Source: Nissolia schottii
Taxonomy: Eukaryota; Streptophyta; Magnoliopsida; Fabales; Fabaceae
Direction of reading: 5' to 3'
Assembly: GCA_003254905.1 (NCBI GenBank)
Contig: QANU01111919.1
Span: 124,001-188,000, forward strand
DNA: 64,000 nucleotides
Under the pieces are notes generated by a model, which was given only the letters and a program-made list of their open reading frames with translations, was not told the origin of the DNA and searched no databases. The stretch's first letter is position 1, and each line of letters begins with the position of its first letter. Shown piece by piece: positions 35,148 through 49,900 of the stretch. The translations under genes were made by a program, and so were the position numbers.

Positions 35148-38100
35148 ATGTCGAACCCCATGTCCATGCCTCCTCCACCTCCCAAAAACCCTAATCCATC
35201 TCCTTCTCCTTCTTCGGAAGCTGTAGCAGAAACATCAACAGCAGCACCAGCAGCTACTTCAACTGATTCTGAAACACCCATGCCTCCGCCTCCTTCTCCG
35301 CGTGTTCCAGAACCTTCTAATCCATCCGATTCATCTGAACCCCATCCACCACCGCCACAACCGCCACCACCTCCCAAGCCGTCATCATCTCAGGGCGTAG
35401 TTGTTCCTTACAAGATCCCTCCGTGGAGCAGTGCTCCCTGCCACGAATTCTACCTCGAGGTTCTCAAGGAAGGTTCCATCATCGACAAATTCAACGTGTC
35501 AGTCTCTCTCTCTCATTGTGTTTATTCTCATTGTATCATAGAACGTTTACAGTAGCACAAGTTTGTTAAGTCTGTTGGGAGAGTCGTTTGCAGCTTAAAG
35601 AATGTTCTAGAAAGGCTTTGAATGTTCAGTGTAGTTGAGAAACTGAGTGAATTGGATTGTAAATTGCATTTACTATTTGCTTTCAGAAGATTCAACTGTT
35701 CTTTTAACGTTTTCTCGTGTTGTCTTTGGGTTGGTGTACCGCACAGGCATGAGAAAGGAGCTTATATGTTTGGGAGATTGGATCTCTGTGACTTTGTGTT
35801 GGAGCACCCTACGATTTCACGGTTTCATGCAGGTATGGTGCAGAGTACTAGCCCTTAAATTTGTAGCTATCTTCAATTTTTTTTCTTCTTCAAAATTCTG
35901 TGAAAGTGGATGTAATTTAATCAACTTTATGATAACGAATAACTGAGGTGTTGGTTTAAAGTGTTGGAACAAAGTTGGAGACTGTGAAATTGGTCTGTTT
36001 CATTGCCTATGACTCGGATTAATTCACACCAGTCTGGCTTGCACATTGTGATATTACATGTGTGGACTGTTGAGTATTTAGCTTTGGTAGACCTCTCTAT
36101 GGACAAGGGGTGTGTTTGGATTTACTTATTTTAGATTCAATAGTTTATGATCGAATAGAAAGCTTCTTGACACTGTTTTTGAAAAATCAAATGAGAAATG
36201 AGTATTTCCGCGGAATAATTTGTTGCCAAGCATGCTCAAGGTTATGGATTTGTAGCTTCTGAACAACTTTGGAGTTGAAAAAATATTTGCATGAAAACAC
36301 CATTTATTTAGTAGAGCTCATGTTGATAAACACCTTTGGAAGTGCATAGTTTTCCCCTAAGTTCAAGTCTTTTATTTTGGGTTGCGGTGATTAGTATTAA
36401 TAGGAATTGGGAGAATGCATTAATAGGAGAGAGTTAGGGTCAAGAGGGAAATTCCTTTTACCAGGGTTAGCATGCCTTTTTGAATATTGTAATCAAGTTT
36501 GTCCTTAGTAGGTAGATTTTGGCTTTCATAAAGTTTTACCATGATTCTTAACAAGGTTTTCCTTTGTCTTTTACTAGTTATACAGTTTAAGAGGAGTGGA
36601 GATGCATATCTCTATGATATTGGGAGCACTCATGGCACATTTTTGAACAAGAATCAGGTATAATAAATTTTTTGTATCTCTGGAATTTTGATTGTGAGTG
36701 TGTAATCCATGTTAATACCAAAGATATAACTTATTCTCTTTTCATATTTGCTTAGGTGGAGAAAAACACATATGTTGATTTGCATGTCGGTGACGTCATT
36801 CGATTTGGCCGGTAAGTATTTTGACCTTTTCACCTTGCTCATTAACGAGGCTTTTCCTGTAGTCTATTTTATTCAGTCCTCTTTTGAGTCTTTATTGTTT
36901 CATTCTAAATCGTTTCGAACAAGTGATGGGTTTATTGGTATAAGTCTATTATATGATGCATTTGTGCTAGGTATCTATTAGAACCTTTGCCCTAGTTACT
37001 AATCCATTAGAAAATTAGGCATTGCCGCTTTCTTGAGGAACTCTTGCTGCTTTAATGGATGTGCTGCTAGATATTTTTCCCTCAACATCTACTGGATGGT
37101 ACTCGTCTTAAGCTGAAGTTCTGAGTTCTAAAACATCTGTAGAAGATGTTCGTTTATCAACTTGTTTCATGTTTCAAGTTTGAGAAAAAGATGACCGAAT
37201 CTGCCCTTAAGATGATTTGGTCATGTGAAGAAAAAAAATACCATTAGGAGCCCCGATACTAAGAGTTAATTGTATTGGTAGCCCAATAAGAGATAAAGGA
37301 AGACTAAGGAAAACTCTAAGATAAATCATTAAGACCTAGGTCTGAATCACCTTTTTGAAAATTTGTTTTCTTGATAGAGTACAATGATATTTTTTGATAT
37401 ATTTAGTGATAAAAAGCTTTATTTATTATTGCATATTGTTCATCATGTTCATTACTTCATTTTTTTTCATTATTTACTATGTGCATTAAATGTTGAGAGC
37501 CCAAAGATGAAGAGATGATTGGAATGATTCGATTTTCATCAACAATGAACTTTATTTTCTTAATATATATTTTTATTTATTCGTATTTGATTTTTCTTAT
37601 ACTTTTTATATTTATTCATCTTTTATTCCATCTATAGGTCATCTCGCATGTTCATTTTTCAAGGGCCGTCCGAGTTGATGCCCCCGGTAAGATCTGGGTT
37701 TTTCATCTTTGCTTAATATGATCATTCACCTTTCAGTATTTGCAACTGTCTCAAAAAAAAAAAAAAAAAAAAANCCATTTTTCATATAATTGGGTCATTG
37801 CATCCTACACAAATTTCCTTATGATTTCTTTTTGCAAATTAATGTATTTCTTTCTGAGTTTTAGGTGTCTCTCTATATGATTTTTTATTTAGTAAATACA
37901 TTCTTTACAAAGTGTACAAATCCTCTAATGATAAGATCTGCTCTGACTTGAGTCATCAGGGTATTGTAAAAGCAAGGGGAAAACCAATAAATTTTTCCTG
38001 CTCTGAGTTGTTACGTGTTACATACAATATGTGAGTCCTTAACCAATTTAGATTTTTCGTTGTAATATGTTCTTGCTTGCACATTCCTGCTTAGTTAAAA

Positions 38101-41100
38101 CTTGATTTTGGAGTTGTGAATTGGCTCTAACGGTCATAGGTTTTCATTTGGAAGAATTTCAAATTCTGGAGTTCTGGTGGACAAATTTTCAATTAGGGAA
38201 AAACGTAGTCAAGATTTGGGTTATCTATTGGTTGGTTCAATGGTTGTCTTCTCCTTCTTTTATTCCCATAAAACTTATAAGAATATTAATATTTGCCATT
38301 TCGTAGATCATAGTTCTTCCTTTCATTTTTATCCCTTATATGAATAACTATATGTAAGATATTTGTCATGCACCAAGGGGTTTAGGGAGTTTAATGGAAG
38401 GGGAAAAGAGAATAGAAACAAATATTACCTACGATCCAAAAACAAGAATTAAAAACTCAGCAACAAGGCTATTGTAAAGAGCTGTGCTAGAAGCTCTTTC
38501 TAATACATGGAAGATAATTCGTTATTTAAAATATAAAGGAGACACTTCTAACAATGAAATTCTTAAACCATTTTCTCTCTATAGAGCCATAATGAAATCA
38601 GTTGATCCATGAAGCTAACCCATCTAGTGGGATAAAACTTTGTTGTTGTTGATGTATGAAATTTGAATCAAGCATCCATTTGCTGTGGCTTTTTACACTT
38701 GCACAAGCCAATGTTATCTATACCTATCTTCTTTTCTTTTCTCCTCTTTGTTTGTTTACTGAAAAGGTGAGTTCTTAGCTACCCTATGGGGTAAATACCT
38801 ATGGTATCTAATTTATCAATTTTTAATAATTTTTACAATTAAATTTATTAATTTTTGTTATTATTTCATGATCTAATATGATATATTGATGAATTATATG
38901 ATCTAATATGATAAATTAATACTTATTAATACAATATTTGTAGAGAGGTGCATTATAAGCTCAAATGGCCCGCAAATCTTTAAATCTCTTATAAGTTGAC
39001 TCTTTCAATGATTTGACTAATGAAAAACTTATTACAATCATATAAAACATGACATAATAACAAAAATCGATGAATTTAGTTGTAAAAATTATAAAAAATG
39101 GATAAATTAGATATCATAGAGTATTTACCATATAGGGTAGCTAAGAAACCACCTACTGACAATGATACTTTTTCATCAGATTACTGCTATTTTCTCCATT
39201 TTTTTTTTCATATTGGATTTGTTGTAGTGCTGTAGTTGCTCACATGGCTTTATTATTTTGTAGGAAACTAATGCAAAACTTATAAGAGAAGTGAAAATGC
39301 GTGAAGCAATGCGAGATAGGGAAGCTTCACTCCAACGAGCAAGGCTGGAAGCATCTCTCTCTGAAGGTGTATCATGGGGCATGGGAGAGGATGCTATTGA
39401 AGAAGATGAGGTTCGTGGAAGTTTGTAATAATGACGTATACAGTTCTGATCTATAGAATTTTACCTTTGAACTACTGCATTTTGTATGTTCAGACTCAAG
39501 TTGACCATTTATGTCTTCTGATTCATTGCTATGGTGGATTCAAATTTCAGGATGAAGCTGATGAAGTGACATGGCAATCATATAAAGGACAGTTTACAGA
39601 AAAACAGGAAAAAACGCGTGAGAAGATACTAAAAAGGATGGAGAAGGTGAATATTGGTTTACTACACTGCGTCTTTCATTTTTGAATTGTAATTCACAAT
39701 GAACTTGTAGCTATGAAACACTGTTTTATGAATAGCGGTAACTGGTGAGACCTATCGTATGTAACCCCCAAATAGAATGGCAACCTTATTCAAAAGGCTT
39801 AAAAAACCATAGTAATTAATTCTCCTTTTTCCTCATGTTCACTCTTCCCATTCTCTGCTCAGATCCTATTCCAAATGGCTGAACAAGGTGATATCCTGAT
39901 TTCATAAAGTTATAGTCTCAAGCAAGATGGAGTAAACTGAATGCAACAGACATCCCCCTAAGCATGAGCAATAAAATTTCCCAGAAAGAAAGTCAGGAAT
40001 GTTATTTACACACAGTTGCCACAGAGAGAGAGAGAGAGAGAAGAACCCTCACCTTGCCACACAATTCAGCTCCTTATTGAACCAGGTTAATTAGATAGTG
40101 TATTCATACTTCTTTCCCCTGTACTTATGCCTTTTTCTTTGTGCAGATTGCTAACATGAAGAAAGAAATAAATTCTATACGCGTAAAAGACATCTCTCAG
40201 GGTGGATTAACTCAAGGTCAACAGACACAAATTGCTAGGAATGAGCAAAGAATGGCACAGGTAATGTTGGAAAAAATAAATTAAACAGCAAACTATATCC
40301 CACAAATCATTATTGCCTGGGTTTTGAACGTTAGATTTTGTTTTTCATCAAGCCATCTTGTTAATTTGGTAAATGCTGACACATAAGCGTGCAAGCTGAT
40401 AAGCTATTTTTTGTTACAATTTTGAATAGATAATGGAAGAACTTGAAAGCTTGGAAGAAACACTGAATGACAGTATTCAAGAAAGTATAGGTGCACGGAC
40501 AGGAAAAATATCTCACGGGAAGAAGAAAGGTGCAGTGGAAGATGAAGACGAATATCTCAGGTATAATATCACTGATTTAAAGGAAATTTTCGGGAAGACA
40601 GATTTATTGAGAAGAATTTCATGTTTGAATATTAAATTATCAATAGAGAATTAAGAGAATTAACTATGTAAACTGCTTTAGCCTATTTTACTTGCTTGTA
40701 TTTCCTTTCTGTAATGCGCTTTCTTGGCTCTCTCATGCCACATATAAAGTGATGGACCAAACTAAAAAGATTGTGGCAATTACTTGCATTATACAGTGAT
40801 GACGATGATGAGTTCTATGATCGCACCAAGAGAAAGCCTTCTCATCAGAAGCCTGGTGACAACCAATCTGTTGAGACTGCTGATACACTTCTTGATAAGA
40901 AAGATGCCATTATCCAGGAAATGAATGACAAAAAAGAGTTGCTTATGAATGAAAAGAACAAGATAACATCAGAGAGTGCCAAACAAGATGAAGTTAGTGA
41001 TCCCCTTGATGCTTACATGACTGGACTTTCATCTCAACTAGGTGAGAGTCCTTTTAACTCCACATATATATATATATATATTAAATTTATACTGTTTTGA

Positions 41101-42301
41101 TAGGTTTTGCATTATAGTGTGCTTGCTAATGTACATAGTCATTTGCATGCATTCGTGTTCCTTTGATGTATGTTTAGAATAATACCGATAGATGACTGTT
41201 ACATTCATCCACATTCTCTATATCATTACTTGCAACATTGGATCTTATATTTGGGATTTCATTAGCAAACTTCATATCCTTCATGATTTCGTCTTTCCTG
41301 TCAGTTCATGACAAAAGTGCACAGCTTGAGAAGGAATTGTCAACTCTTCAGTCCGAGCTAGATAGGATTTGCTACCTGTTGAAGATCGCTGACCCAACAG
41401 GAGAAGCTGCCAAGAAAAGGGAGTTGAAACTACTTGCTCCCAAACCGAACAAATCTGAAGATGTTGCCTCTACCATCAAGAAGAAACCACCATCAGAAAC
41501 CCAGAAAAGCAGTAAGGCTAAGGCAGACAACAAGAAAGCAGATGTGGAAACTCAGAAAATTATCGAGTCTTGTGAAAAGACAGAGGTCTCCATGCAAGGA
41601 GGGAAACCTGCAGATCCGACTGTGGATCTGGACAAGTCAGAACCTGGCAGTGACAGATCAGAGGAGGCCGAGAATGTTGTATACATGGTTCCAAAGCCCC
41701 AGTGGCTTGGAGCTGTAGAGGGCAGGGTTATGGATGATAACCAACAAGCAATGGCCCCTTTGCAAGAGATAGACGAGTCCAATCAGTTTGTTGACTATAA
41801 GGACAGGAAGACAATTTTAGGTGCTGGTGATGATGATGCAAAGATTTCATTGGAATCTAAAATCGAGTCTGCTGCTCCTGGTCTAATTTTAAGAAAACGG
41901 AAACAAGTTGAGACAACTGGAACAATTAGTAATGATGCTGCTCGGCAATCGACATCTACAGGCAAAAAAATGGCTGAGGATGCTGTGGCACTGTTGTTAA
42001 AGCACAAAAGGGGATTGTATGCAAGTGATGACGAGGAAAGATCTGAAAGCCAGGATGACACAATTAACGTTGAAGAGAGGAAGAAGCCTAAAAGAGTGCT
42101 TGGGCCTGAGAAACCATCATTTTTGAGTGGTGAGGCAGATTATAACACATGGGTTCCTCCTGAAGGTAAGCGTGACTAGGTTCAATGTTCTTACGATGTA
42201 CTTGGATTATCATGTTGTTTGGATGATCATACCTTCCTTTATTCTTTGCAGGACAATCGGGTGATGGACGAACTTCGTTGAATGATAAATATGGCTACTG
42301 A
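35148..42301 (+). CDS. Kanadaptin-like FHA-domain protein (At5g38840 type)
   Basis: Twelve exons: 35148-35497, 35747-35832, 36578-36657, 36756-36811, 37638-37686, 39264-39410, 39551-39646, 40147-40260, 40430-40560, 40797-41041, 41305-42165 and 42252-42301. They total 2265 nt (754 aa) with consistent phases. Order: Pro/Ser-rich N-terminus (1-95); FHA domain (about 115-205) with GRLDLCDF, SRFHA, GSTHGT and NKN, the phosphothreonine-binding elements; charged helical region (about 208-370); acidic SDDDDEFYDR (about 370); coiled coil (about 452-480); basic and acidic region with likely nuclear signals (KKPKR); and the kanadaptin C-terminal signature LGPEKPSFLSG..DYNTWVPPEGQSGDG...LNDKYGY. Human SLC4A1AP/kanadaptin is mainly nuclear. 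The plant role is not established, though RNA-processing links are reported for the family. Confidence 0.9.
37756..37774. other. Poly-A tract ending in an ambiguous base
   Basis: A run of about 18-20 A residues ends in the only N of the window, in intron 5 of the kanadaptin-like gene. Tract length is probably uncertain here. Confidence 0.9.
38766..39157. mobile_element. MITE-like element with ~100-bp terminal inverted repeats
   Basis: About 38772-38870 (ttcttagctaccctat..., then ggtatctaatttatc... and atttttgttatta) is mirrored as an inverted copy at about 39050-39150, with roughly 85-90% matches by eye. The 5' and 3' tips read AGGTG-type in both orientations. A possible short ACTGA direct repeat flanks it, which I cannot confirm. 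The interior is AT-rich and non-coding. Long TIRs and a ~390-bp size suggest a foldback or MULE-type MITE. It lies in kanadaptin intron 5. Confidence 0.72.
40020..40042. repeat. (GA)n microsatellite in kanadaptin intron 7
   Basis: About ten GA units in an intron (39647-40146). No other role visible. Confidence 0.75.
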
Positions 42302-43960
42302 GGTAGGGTTGTGAACAACATTGCTCATTTCAAGAAAGGAGTTTGGACTGCATATTCACCAAAGAGGATATCAATGAGGGATCAGGCAGAACCTGCTCAG
42401 CATTAGTGAACTCAGTGACCTCCAGAGGATGATGAAGTTGGTGAAAGTACTACACTGATGTAGGTGCACTGGTGTTGACAGGAGGAGGGCTTTGTTATCT
42501 GTTAGGAATCACTGGCCTAGTTGGCATGCCATCTGTGGTTGAAGAAATGACCTTGTTAGTTATTAGAGGTGGCATGCGCTTACAAAATCAGTTTAGTCTC
42601 ATCATTTAACCTTTCTCTTTTAAAACCCGTTAACACGGTAAATTTATCGAATGGATATGTACAGTGAGACGGTGCTATAAAAAGGTATATGCACATAATA
42701 TAGACCATAGAATTAGTTCATTTTCGAGAACCTTGAGAACAGTAGTTGTGAACCAATTGAATCTTGGACAAGGATTTTTTCAAGAAAGTGAGAGTCATTT
42801 TTGCTTTAATGATTTAATTGTGAGATTTTATAATTTATCTTATCAAGATCCAAATTCTTGAATCTTTAAGTGGTAACTTTATTATTTATATACGCTTTTA
42901 TGTTTAACTAGAAGGAAAAAAGAAAAAAAAAACCAAAGCGCATGGTTATCTTAAGTAGGATTAAGGGAAATTAACTGATGTATAAAATCAACATTTTAAG
43001 CTGCATAAAATTTGTATCATGCACACACTGCATTAACCTCTTCATTATCACACACGATATTGTTGTTGGTCGAAAATTTAGTTACCATAGTCAATGCAGA
43101 GGGTCAACACACGTAAAGCTACCACAAATTCTTGTCATGGGTTTGGGGCAGTGTTTGCCTCGGGGGAAATAAACAAACTTTCACAAACAAGACATTGGTT
43201 GCAATCACAAAAGTTTCACATGCTGAACTACTTAGCAGGACAAAAATTGCTCTAGTTGTGCCCGATGTTGACTTAACGCAATAACAAAATCAGTAAACAA
43301 ATGCAGAGAAGAGAGAAAACAATTGCATATAATATATAGTAGTACTATTAATGCATAATGCTCACCCAAAAGTGTCGAGCTAAGAATTTTTTTTTCCTTC
43401 ATGGAATTAGCAAATAAATATACATCGCTTTAAATCATGTGTATATACTAATTCAAATGAATGTCTCTTTATATATTTACAAGATTGAAAAACTTGTACA
43501 ACTACACATGTAAATAAAAACAAAGGAAAACAAATTACTACTCTTGATATCAAGATGGATTGCAGCATGATGACTTTGGGAGCTGAACTGTTGCAGATTT
43601 CCTACCCAAATTGTTAATGACGCACCCGAGTTCAGACTCTTCAAATTAATAAATGAAATTCATTGTTAGCACAGCATTTAACTGACAATGCAAGTTTAAC
43701 TCCTTGGCTTTTTTTTTTTTTTTTCCTTGAATGCCTCATGGTTGTTGCACTAGCTACAAATACTTCTATCTATACCACAAGGGTTCCTCCCCAAGACCCT
43801 TGCCTGGATGCCTTTGAAAGTAATATACAGCCACCGGAACAACCTCTATATTGAGTACTTTCAGAAGACCCGTCATCCTTGCCATGCTCAAGCATAGATG
43901 ACTTGGGATGCGAGCCCTAAAAGACCGAATCCAAGCCTCATTGGAGGCTGCATATCAGGA
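42302..43960. other. Convergent 3' region between kanadaptin-like and RNA polymerase genes
   Basis: The left part is 3' UTR of the kanadaptin-like gene, and the right part near 43900 is the 3' UTR of the polymerase gene. Small open frames here have no family features. Poly-T near 43710-43724. Confidence 0.45.
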
Positions 43961-46900
43961 TCAGTTGAAGAAATATGGTGACTCTAAAACTTCCCTTAAG
44001 TCAAAGTCTCCCCGTTCAGGCAATGCAGGGAACAATAGTGATGGGAAAGATCTCTGGAAGCTCTCCAGTAACTGCTCACAAATTGAACAGGTTAAGAGAT
44101 CTAGCAGTAATATATAAATTTCAAAGCAGCATAAGATAAAGTTCTAAATCAAATAAACTGAATCAAGATGCCACTCTCTGGTTTTTCCTTCTGAAAAATT
44201 AACCAATAATACCAGTTTTTGCATATTGTCACATAACACACCAGTTCCCCAACCCACTAAACAGAATGGTTTTTTTACCTTTAATTCGCAATTCAGAAAC
44301 TAGACTTCACATACGAAAAAACATACCACGCTACCTAATGAAATATCCAGTTATCTACCATTCATTTACAGACAAATATGAAGTCACCAATCAAGCAATG
44401 GCCATTTCTCCTAAGATTTACACAAATGAAATTAATTTCACCTCAAATATCATTAATTATACTACCGAGGAACAAAAATAGCATTTAACATAAATAAATA
44501 ATATGAACATTTAAAACATACATTTTCCAGTACTGGGGTCTCGTAGAGTTCCACAAACTTCTCTCTCAGTATACTGTTCATTTTATCCACATCACATGCA
44601 TGCGTCCAATATGAGTCATGAACCCCTACAAGCAAGTAGCAAACATTATTCATCATCAATATTATTATTTCTATAGAACAAATCTGAATGGAAAGGACCC
44701 AACTAGTAGAAACCTGCAAAATTCAAGCCTTCCTTTTTGCAAGCAACTGCAGTCATCATCATATGAGAACCATCGAGTGAGTGAACAAAATTTGGGGGAA
44801 ATGCTGTCCTCTGCCTCTTCACCATGACCTAGAATACTTATAAAACGTCAAACTTCTATGCTCTGTAAAATTTAAATCTGAAATAATTAATAAACCAAAT
44901 CAAACTACTTCTGAAAAGAAGCATCCAAGGAGTATAATTTACAGTAGTTAATTGTTATTTAACTTTCTTATATGTCTTGATGTTGTTAAAACATTTATAT
45001 CATAGCTTCTTATAATCACTAGTGCTATGGGGCCTGGCTTCACCACTGATTAGCATTCTATATAAGAGGGACATCAGATGCCATAGGTAAAGGAAAAGGA
45101 TTTGGCATTGTATAGGGGGAAAGAAAGATAGTTTTATAGATTTACTATTTTTTAACAGTTTTCTAACTTGTTTCAATCCTACTGTTAGTAGATAGGAATT
45201 AAGGGGGAAAAAAAGATTCATTAATGACATCCAAATTACATAATCCCATATCTATACAATGATATTAAACATACTAACGTTATCTGTTTCTCGTTGCAAT
45301 GTCAACATCTGAAGTGAAGTTTTGACCTGCAACCCAATCCACACAATAACAATAGCTTATTAAACCATAGAAAGCTTTGAAATTCTGAGGGAGGGAGGGT
45401 TTTGGAGGGAAAAGGAAAGGGGAGATAAGTTTTTCATTTTAAGAAAATATACTTTAATTTCATATTTTTCAAATTAGAAAGAATAAAATGATAGATTATT
45501 ATCTAAACATTTTAATATCTCACTTTTCGCATTTTGGAAATTATATAAAAAAAACATGACTTCCAAGTCTTCCATTCCCTTCCCCTCCAAAACCCTCCAT
45601 CCAAAATAACCATGAAAGAAGTATATTCCATGAAAGTTTTACTATACTCACAATATGCCTTCCAAGTTTCCGGTAAGGTTGCACAACAGGAAGCCCAAGA
45701 GGAGTAGTCCAGCGAACTGGTTGATTTTCAGATGCAATTATCTATCCAAATGTCATATCAACCATAGTATAAGTACTAAAACAAAAGCAGGGCATTTAAC
45801 TCCCCCTCTCTCTCTCCCCATTGCAACAAGGAAGATTGTAACATACTTTTGCACAGTCACCGAGCCAGCCCATGATACTCCGAGCACCTTGAAACATCTC
45901 CTCCAAGGCAGTTAAAGTGACCTGAGAAGGAAAAAATATGAAATAAACACTACATGCCAATACTACATGGACACGGACGAGACATATTTACAATACTCAG
46001 ACAAGCATTTTCACCCTCTGACCTTTGCAGCATAACAAGAAGCACCAAAGAGCTCATCATTGTCTGAAAAGGAATCCCTTTCTTTCAACCTCCTTTTTAT
46101 CTGCTCCCGTGCACCAATGTAAGTGACACCATATACTGATGTCATCACTGTCTGCTTAACCAATTTTCTATCCACCTAGTGTGTTCAAGATCAGCTCAAA
46201 ATCAGCTTTGAGATGAAGAGAAAGAAAAAAAAAAAAACTTCAACTAGAATTGGTTCTGCAAGAAATTAGTTTTCCAACTCATTTTTAAGAACTTAAGATT
46301 CCAGGTGAATTGTAAGTTATAATTTATACTTCCAAAAACTTGAAGCAACAATTTCCTTGCATATAAATATGCACCATATCACACCAAAGGGATGGCATAG
46401 AACCTGATTGACTAGTGCCCTTGCATGCAGAGCATCAGGAAAAATTGCAGGATCTTGCTGAGCATCTCTTCGCATGATGTCTAATACTCTGCATGGAAAT
46501 GATTTTTGTAAGACTGAATTGTTTATTTAGAGAATATCCCGTCTCCCAAGGGAAAATTCAAGCCAAGAAAAAAGCAGGAAATGCAAAAGAAATAAAGCTT
46601 TTCAAATTTCATAATATCTACAAATAAATAGAAGACCAAATAACATAACCATAACAACTAGAGGCTGTATAACAATGATAACGTACTAGAGGCTGTGTCT
46701 ATCCAAAGATAGGAGAGGTAAACTACGGCAATATAGAAAATACCAAATGCCCACTTTAGCATTCCAAATTTAAAACTACATGTAATTACAATATACAGAA
46801 ATACTCACCTAGCTGCTATACCAGAGTAAACATCTGCTGGCTTCTCTCCTGCCACTAGATTGACAGCAGCAGCCCCTACCTGATGAGAAAAAAAAATTAA

Positions 46901-49900
46901 AGAAATTACTATACAGGCTTCTCTCATCAGCAACGCACTTATGTTCAAAATTAATAAAAAAAGAAAAAAGGCATACTAAATGATAGGGACCAGCAACAAT
47001 GTAGGGGAAAAATATATTACGGAACATCAGTGAAGAGTTCTCACTGAACAAATGCTAATCATAGATGTCAGTTCATAAACACATACAGGGCAAGATAAGC
47101 GTTTCAACTTTCAACCAGTGACACTTTTGCCAAGACCAGTCCAGACAAAGTCCAAACACAACAAATTTACTGTCAAAACCAACAATATAGTACAATTGTA
47201 CAGAGATGTGATTGTTAGCCAGTCAAGCCAAATTCACTTTCAACATTAATCAAAATCTTGAAGACACTGAGCTACATTCGTAACTGATACTCATTTCCGT
47301 AACTTGATCTCTAATATCTGCAACTAAAGAACTTGATACGTAGAGGGGGAATGAACAAAGTGACAAAAGCCATTACCTTGTCTCTTCCCAAGGCAGCATA
47401 ATGTTGTAAGCCATTACAAGAGCCATCCTAAGAGAGAGAATCACGGCATTACAAATCATTGTCACCGATTAGCCAATAATCATGATACATTCTAACAAAA
47501 CACCATTGTAAAACAATCATAAGCAGTACAAGGAAAACTGGGTAATGATATCAAACATCAAAGAATAAGTAAGTAAAGATTAAGCTAATGATTTTCACAT
47601 AAAACAATTAAGTGTATGACCCATATAAAGAAGAGTCTACAAAAAATTAAATCTGTAAAGAAAAATGCCACTCTAGCATTAGAAAAGTATTGAAGTGTTA
47701 AGTCCCACAATGAAAATACCTGATGTACAGGAGTATGTGAAATGAATGTTTCTGGTGAAGAGCTTCTTAAGGCTTCAGTCAAGGTTATGCACACAGCTAA
47801 GCACTGCAAAGGATCTTCTGCATTCAACCACCACCGCCTCCCTTCAAGAGGTTTGTCTGCGGAATCAAATATGTCATCCAAATGATTTTCAGTGAATGCC
47901 GTACGACCCTCATGAGATAGTTTGTCAACACCACCAGCATACAGATTTGCCAAGTGTATCTTGAGCCAGTGCAGGCCAGACTTTCCAAGAGGGCGCCCCT
48001 CTGCAAATTCCAATATGCCCCGGCATAAATCTGAACCTAGGTGATTCAAGTGTGGGTGCATGGGGTACGCACGTCCTCGGAAATCAAGGTTGTGTGGGTA
48101 GAAGAAACCCTCTTCATCCTTCATTTTCCGAGCTACCTGCGCCCATAGATATAATGGTGTGTTAGCATGTAAATACAATGAACTAGTAATTGATGTACAT
48201 AAAGTTAAAGGAAGCTTACAGCAAGTTTAAGTTCTACGTCACAACGAAGGGAATATCTTTCCCTGTTCTCTTTCTTTACAGATCTGACCTTCCATCTCCA
48301 TTTCTTTATCTTTGTTTCATCATCAGTATCTGGCTCCTCGGGTAAAGGAATCTGCAATAGAAAGTTGAAAACCATTCCAGACCATAGTTGACATAATTTT
48401 CTTGAAGCACAGCTTCAATATTAAAAAATTCCTAATTCCTAGACCTTTAAGATTTAGACAAAGTAATAGTAACAAAAGAAGCTACATATAATTAGTAATG
48501 AAAATTAAAACAAGAAAAAGCAACCATATAATTGAACTTACATCATTGCGATCCACCAAATCAGCAAGACGTCCTCCACTAGCCCATATCCTATCTACAA
48601 CACTCAGTACCTTCTTATTTACCCTCCATTTTGTATGCCCAAGAGTATCCAGAGCCTGAACACGCAGGTTTTACATGTGCATTTATTAAAAAATACTTCA
48701 CTAGCCAAAAAGCTAAGTTAAAAGAATGTTTAATGCACAGCAATTATAAAAAATTCAGACCTCAAATACAGGATCTATTTGCTTCCTAGGGGCCCTCTTA
48801 ACAGCATCACGCTGTTGCCTGACTCCATGAGTACGCATGACATAGGAGGGCAAGAACAAGTGCCCACCTTTGTCATAACTGCGAGAATACAGCAAAGGGA
48901 AATGGATGAGTCAGAAGTTAAGCAAGCCATTCAGCTGAAAGAAGAAAAACTGCAATCTAATTTAAACATTGAATGGTCTGCTTGATAGTGCATAGGGAAA
49001 ATCCTGATCCACATTTAGAAGCTAACTGCAATAGGCAGTTGTTTACTGAGTTGGAGTTTGGAGCAGTTTTTTTGGTTATTTCATAGACTACTAGTATAAT
49101 TAAGGACAAACTAAGTTAGTACATCAGGCAAGGATAAGGTATCCTTGATAACAGGGAAAAGCCAAGAGCAAAAACCAAAATCACAAGGAAAACCAGAGGA
49201 ACCAAGGATAGTGGGTAAAGCAAAGTAGCCCAATCCCATTGCAATCTGAGATGGTAAACAGCTATTAAACAACCACAGATCAAGCACTAAAAGAAGCTAA
49301 AAATGTAAACCAATCTCAAAGAAAATCTACAGACTAGGTGATGGCTTACACACAAGCTCGTTCCAATACAAATAAATTCTCTAAAGAATAACATAATAAA
49401 GGTGTATAATGCTGATCTTATTCACAAGTTTTTTTCCCCCCCTACATTTGGTTGGAGTTTGAACCATAATCTTTTTCACATCATTAACTTAAAGAAATGT
49501 TTTAAAACAGCATACCCAATCAAAACATTGAAACACAGAAGAGCAGCAAAACAACAATAAGAAGCAAGTTACCGTACCCTGTCCAGTTGATTGGTGGGAC
49601 CAACATAGGCATATACGGAATGACCATACTTTTTGCCTGTTAAAAGAGTGGGAGTAAAAAAATCAATGATCTGTAGAACCCATAGAAGGAAAAGGTGACA
49701 GCTTTAAACAAAAGTATTCAAACATCGTAAGACACAAGCATCAACTTGACATACAGTAGAGATTTCATATAATAATCAATAAGATAAGCTAATAAACTCT
49801 GTAAATTTTTGGATATATAGATTTTTTTTTAAAATAAAACCTGATTCATAAAATTATTGTGCATTCAGAATCTAGGAAAATTATTGAATTGGAAAGATTT

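Noticed and set aside
34922..35377. Reverse-strand Gly-rich open frame (MGGGGGCGG...)
   Set aside because: Antisense of the proline-rich kanadaptin N-terminus; composition artefact.
43908..44117. Forward-strand open frame MRALKDRIQASLEAAYQ...
   Set aside because: It is the antisense shadow of the last RNA polymerase exon (reverse strand LLESFQ...ESPYFFN).
46404..46488. Suspected one-base frameshift in a homopolymer of RNA polymerase exon 12
   Set aside because: Recounting the A-run (five bases across 46440-46444) restores the frame. Exon lengths of the whole gene sum to a multiple of three and the protein reads [20 protein letters not shown] without interruption.
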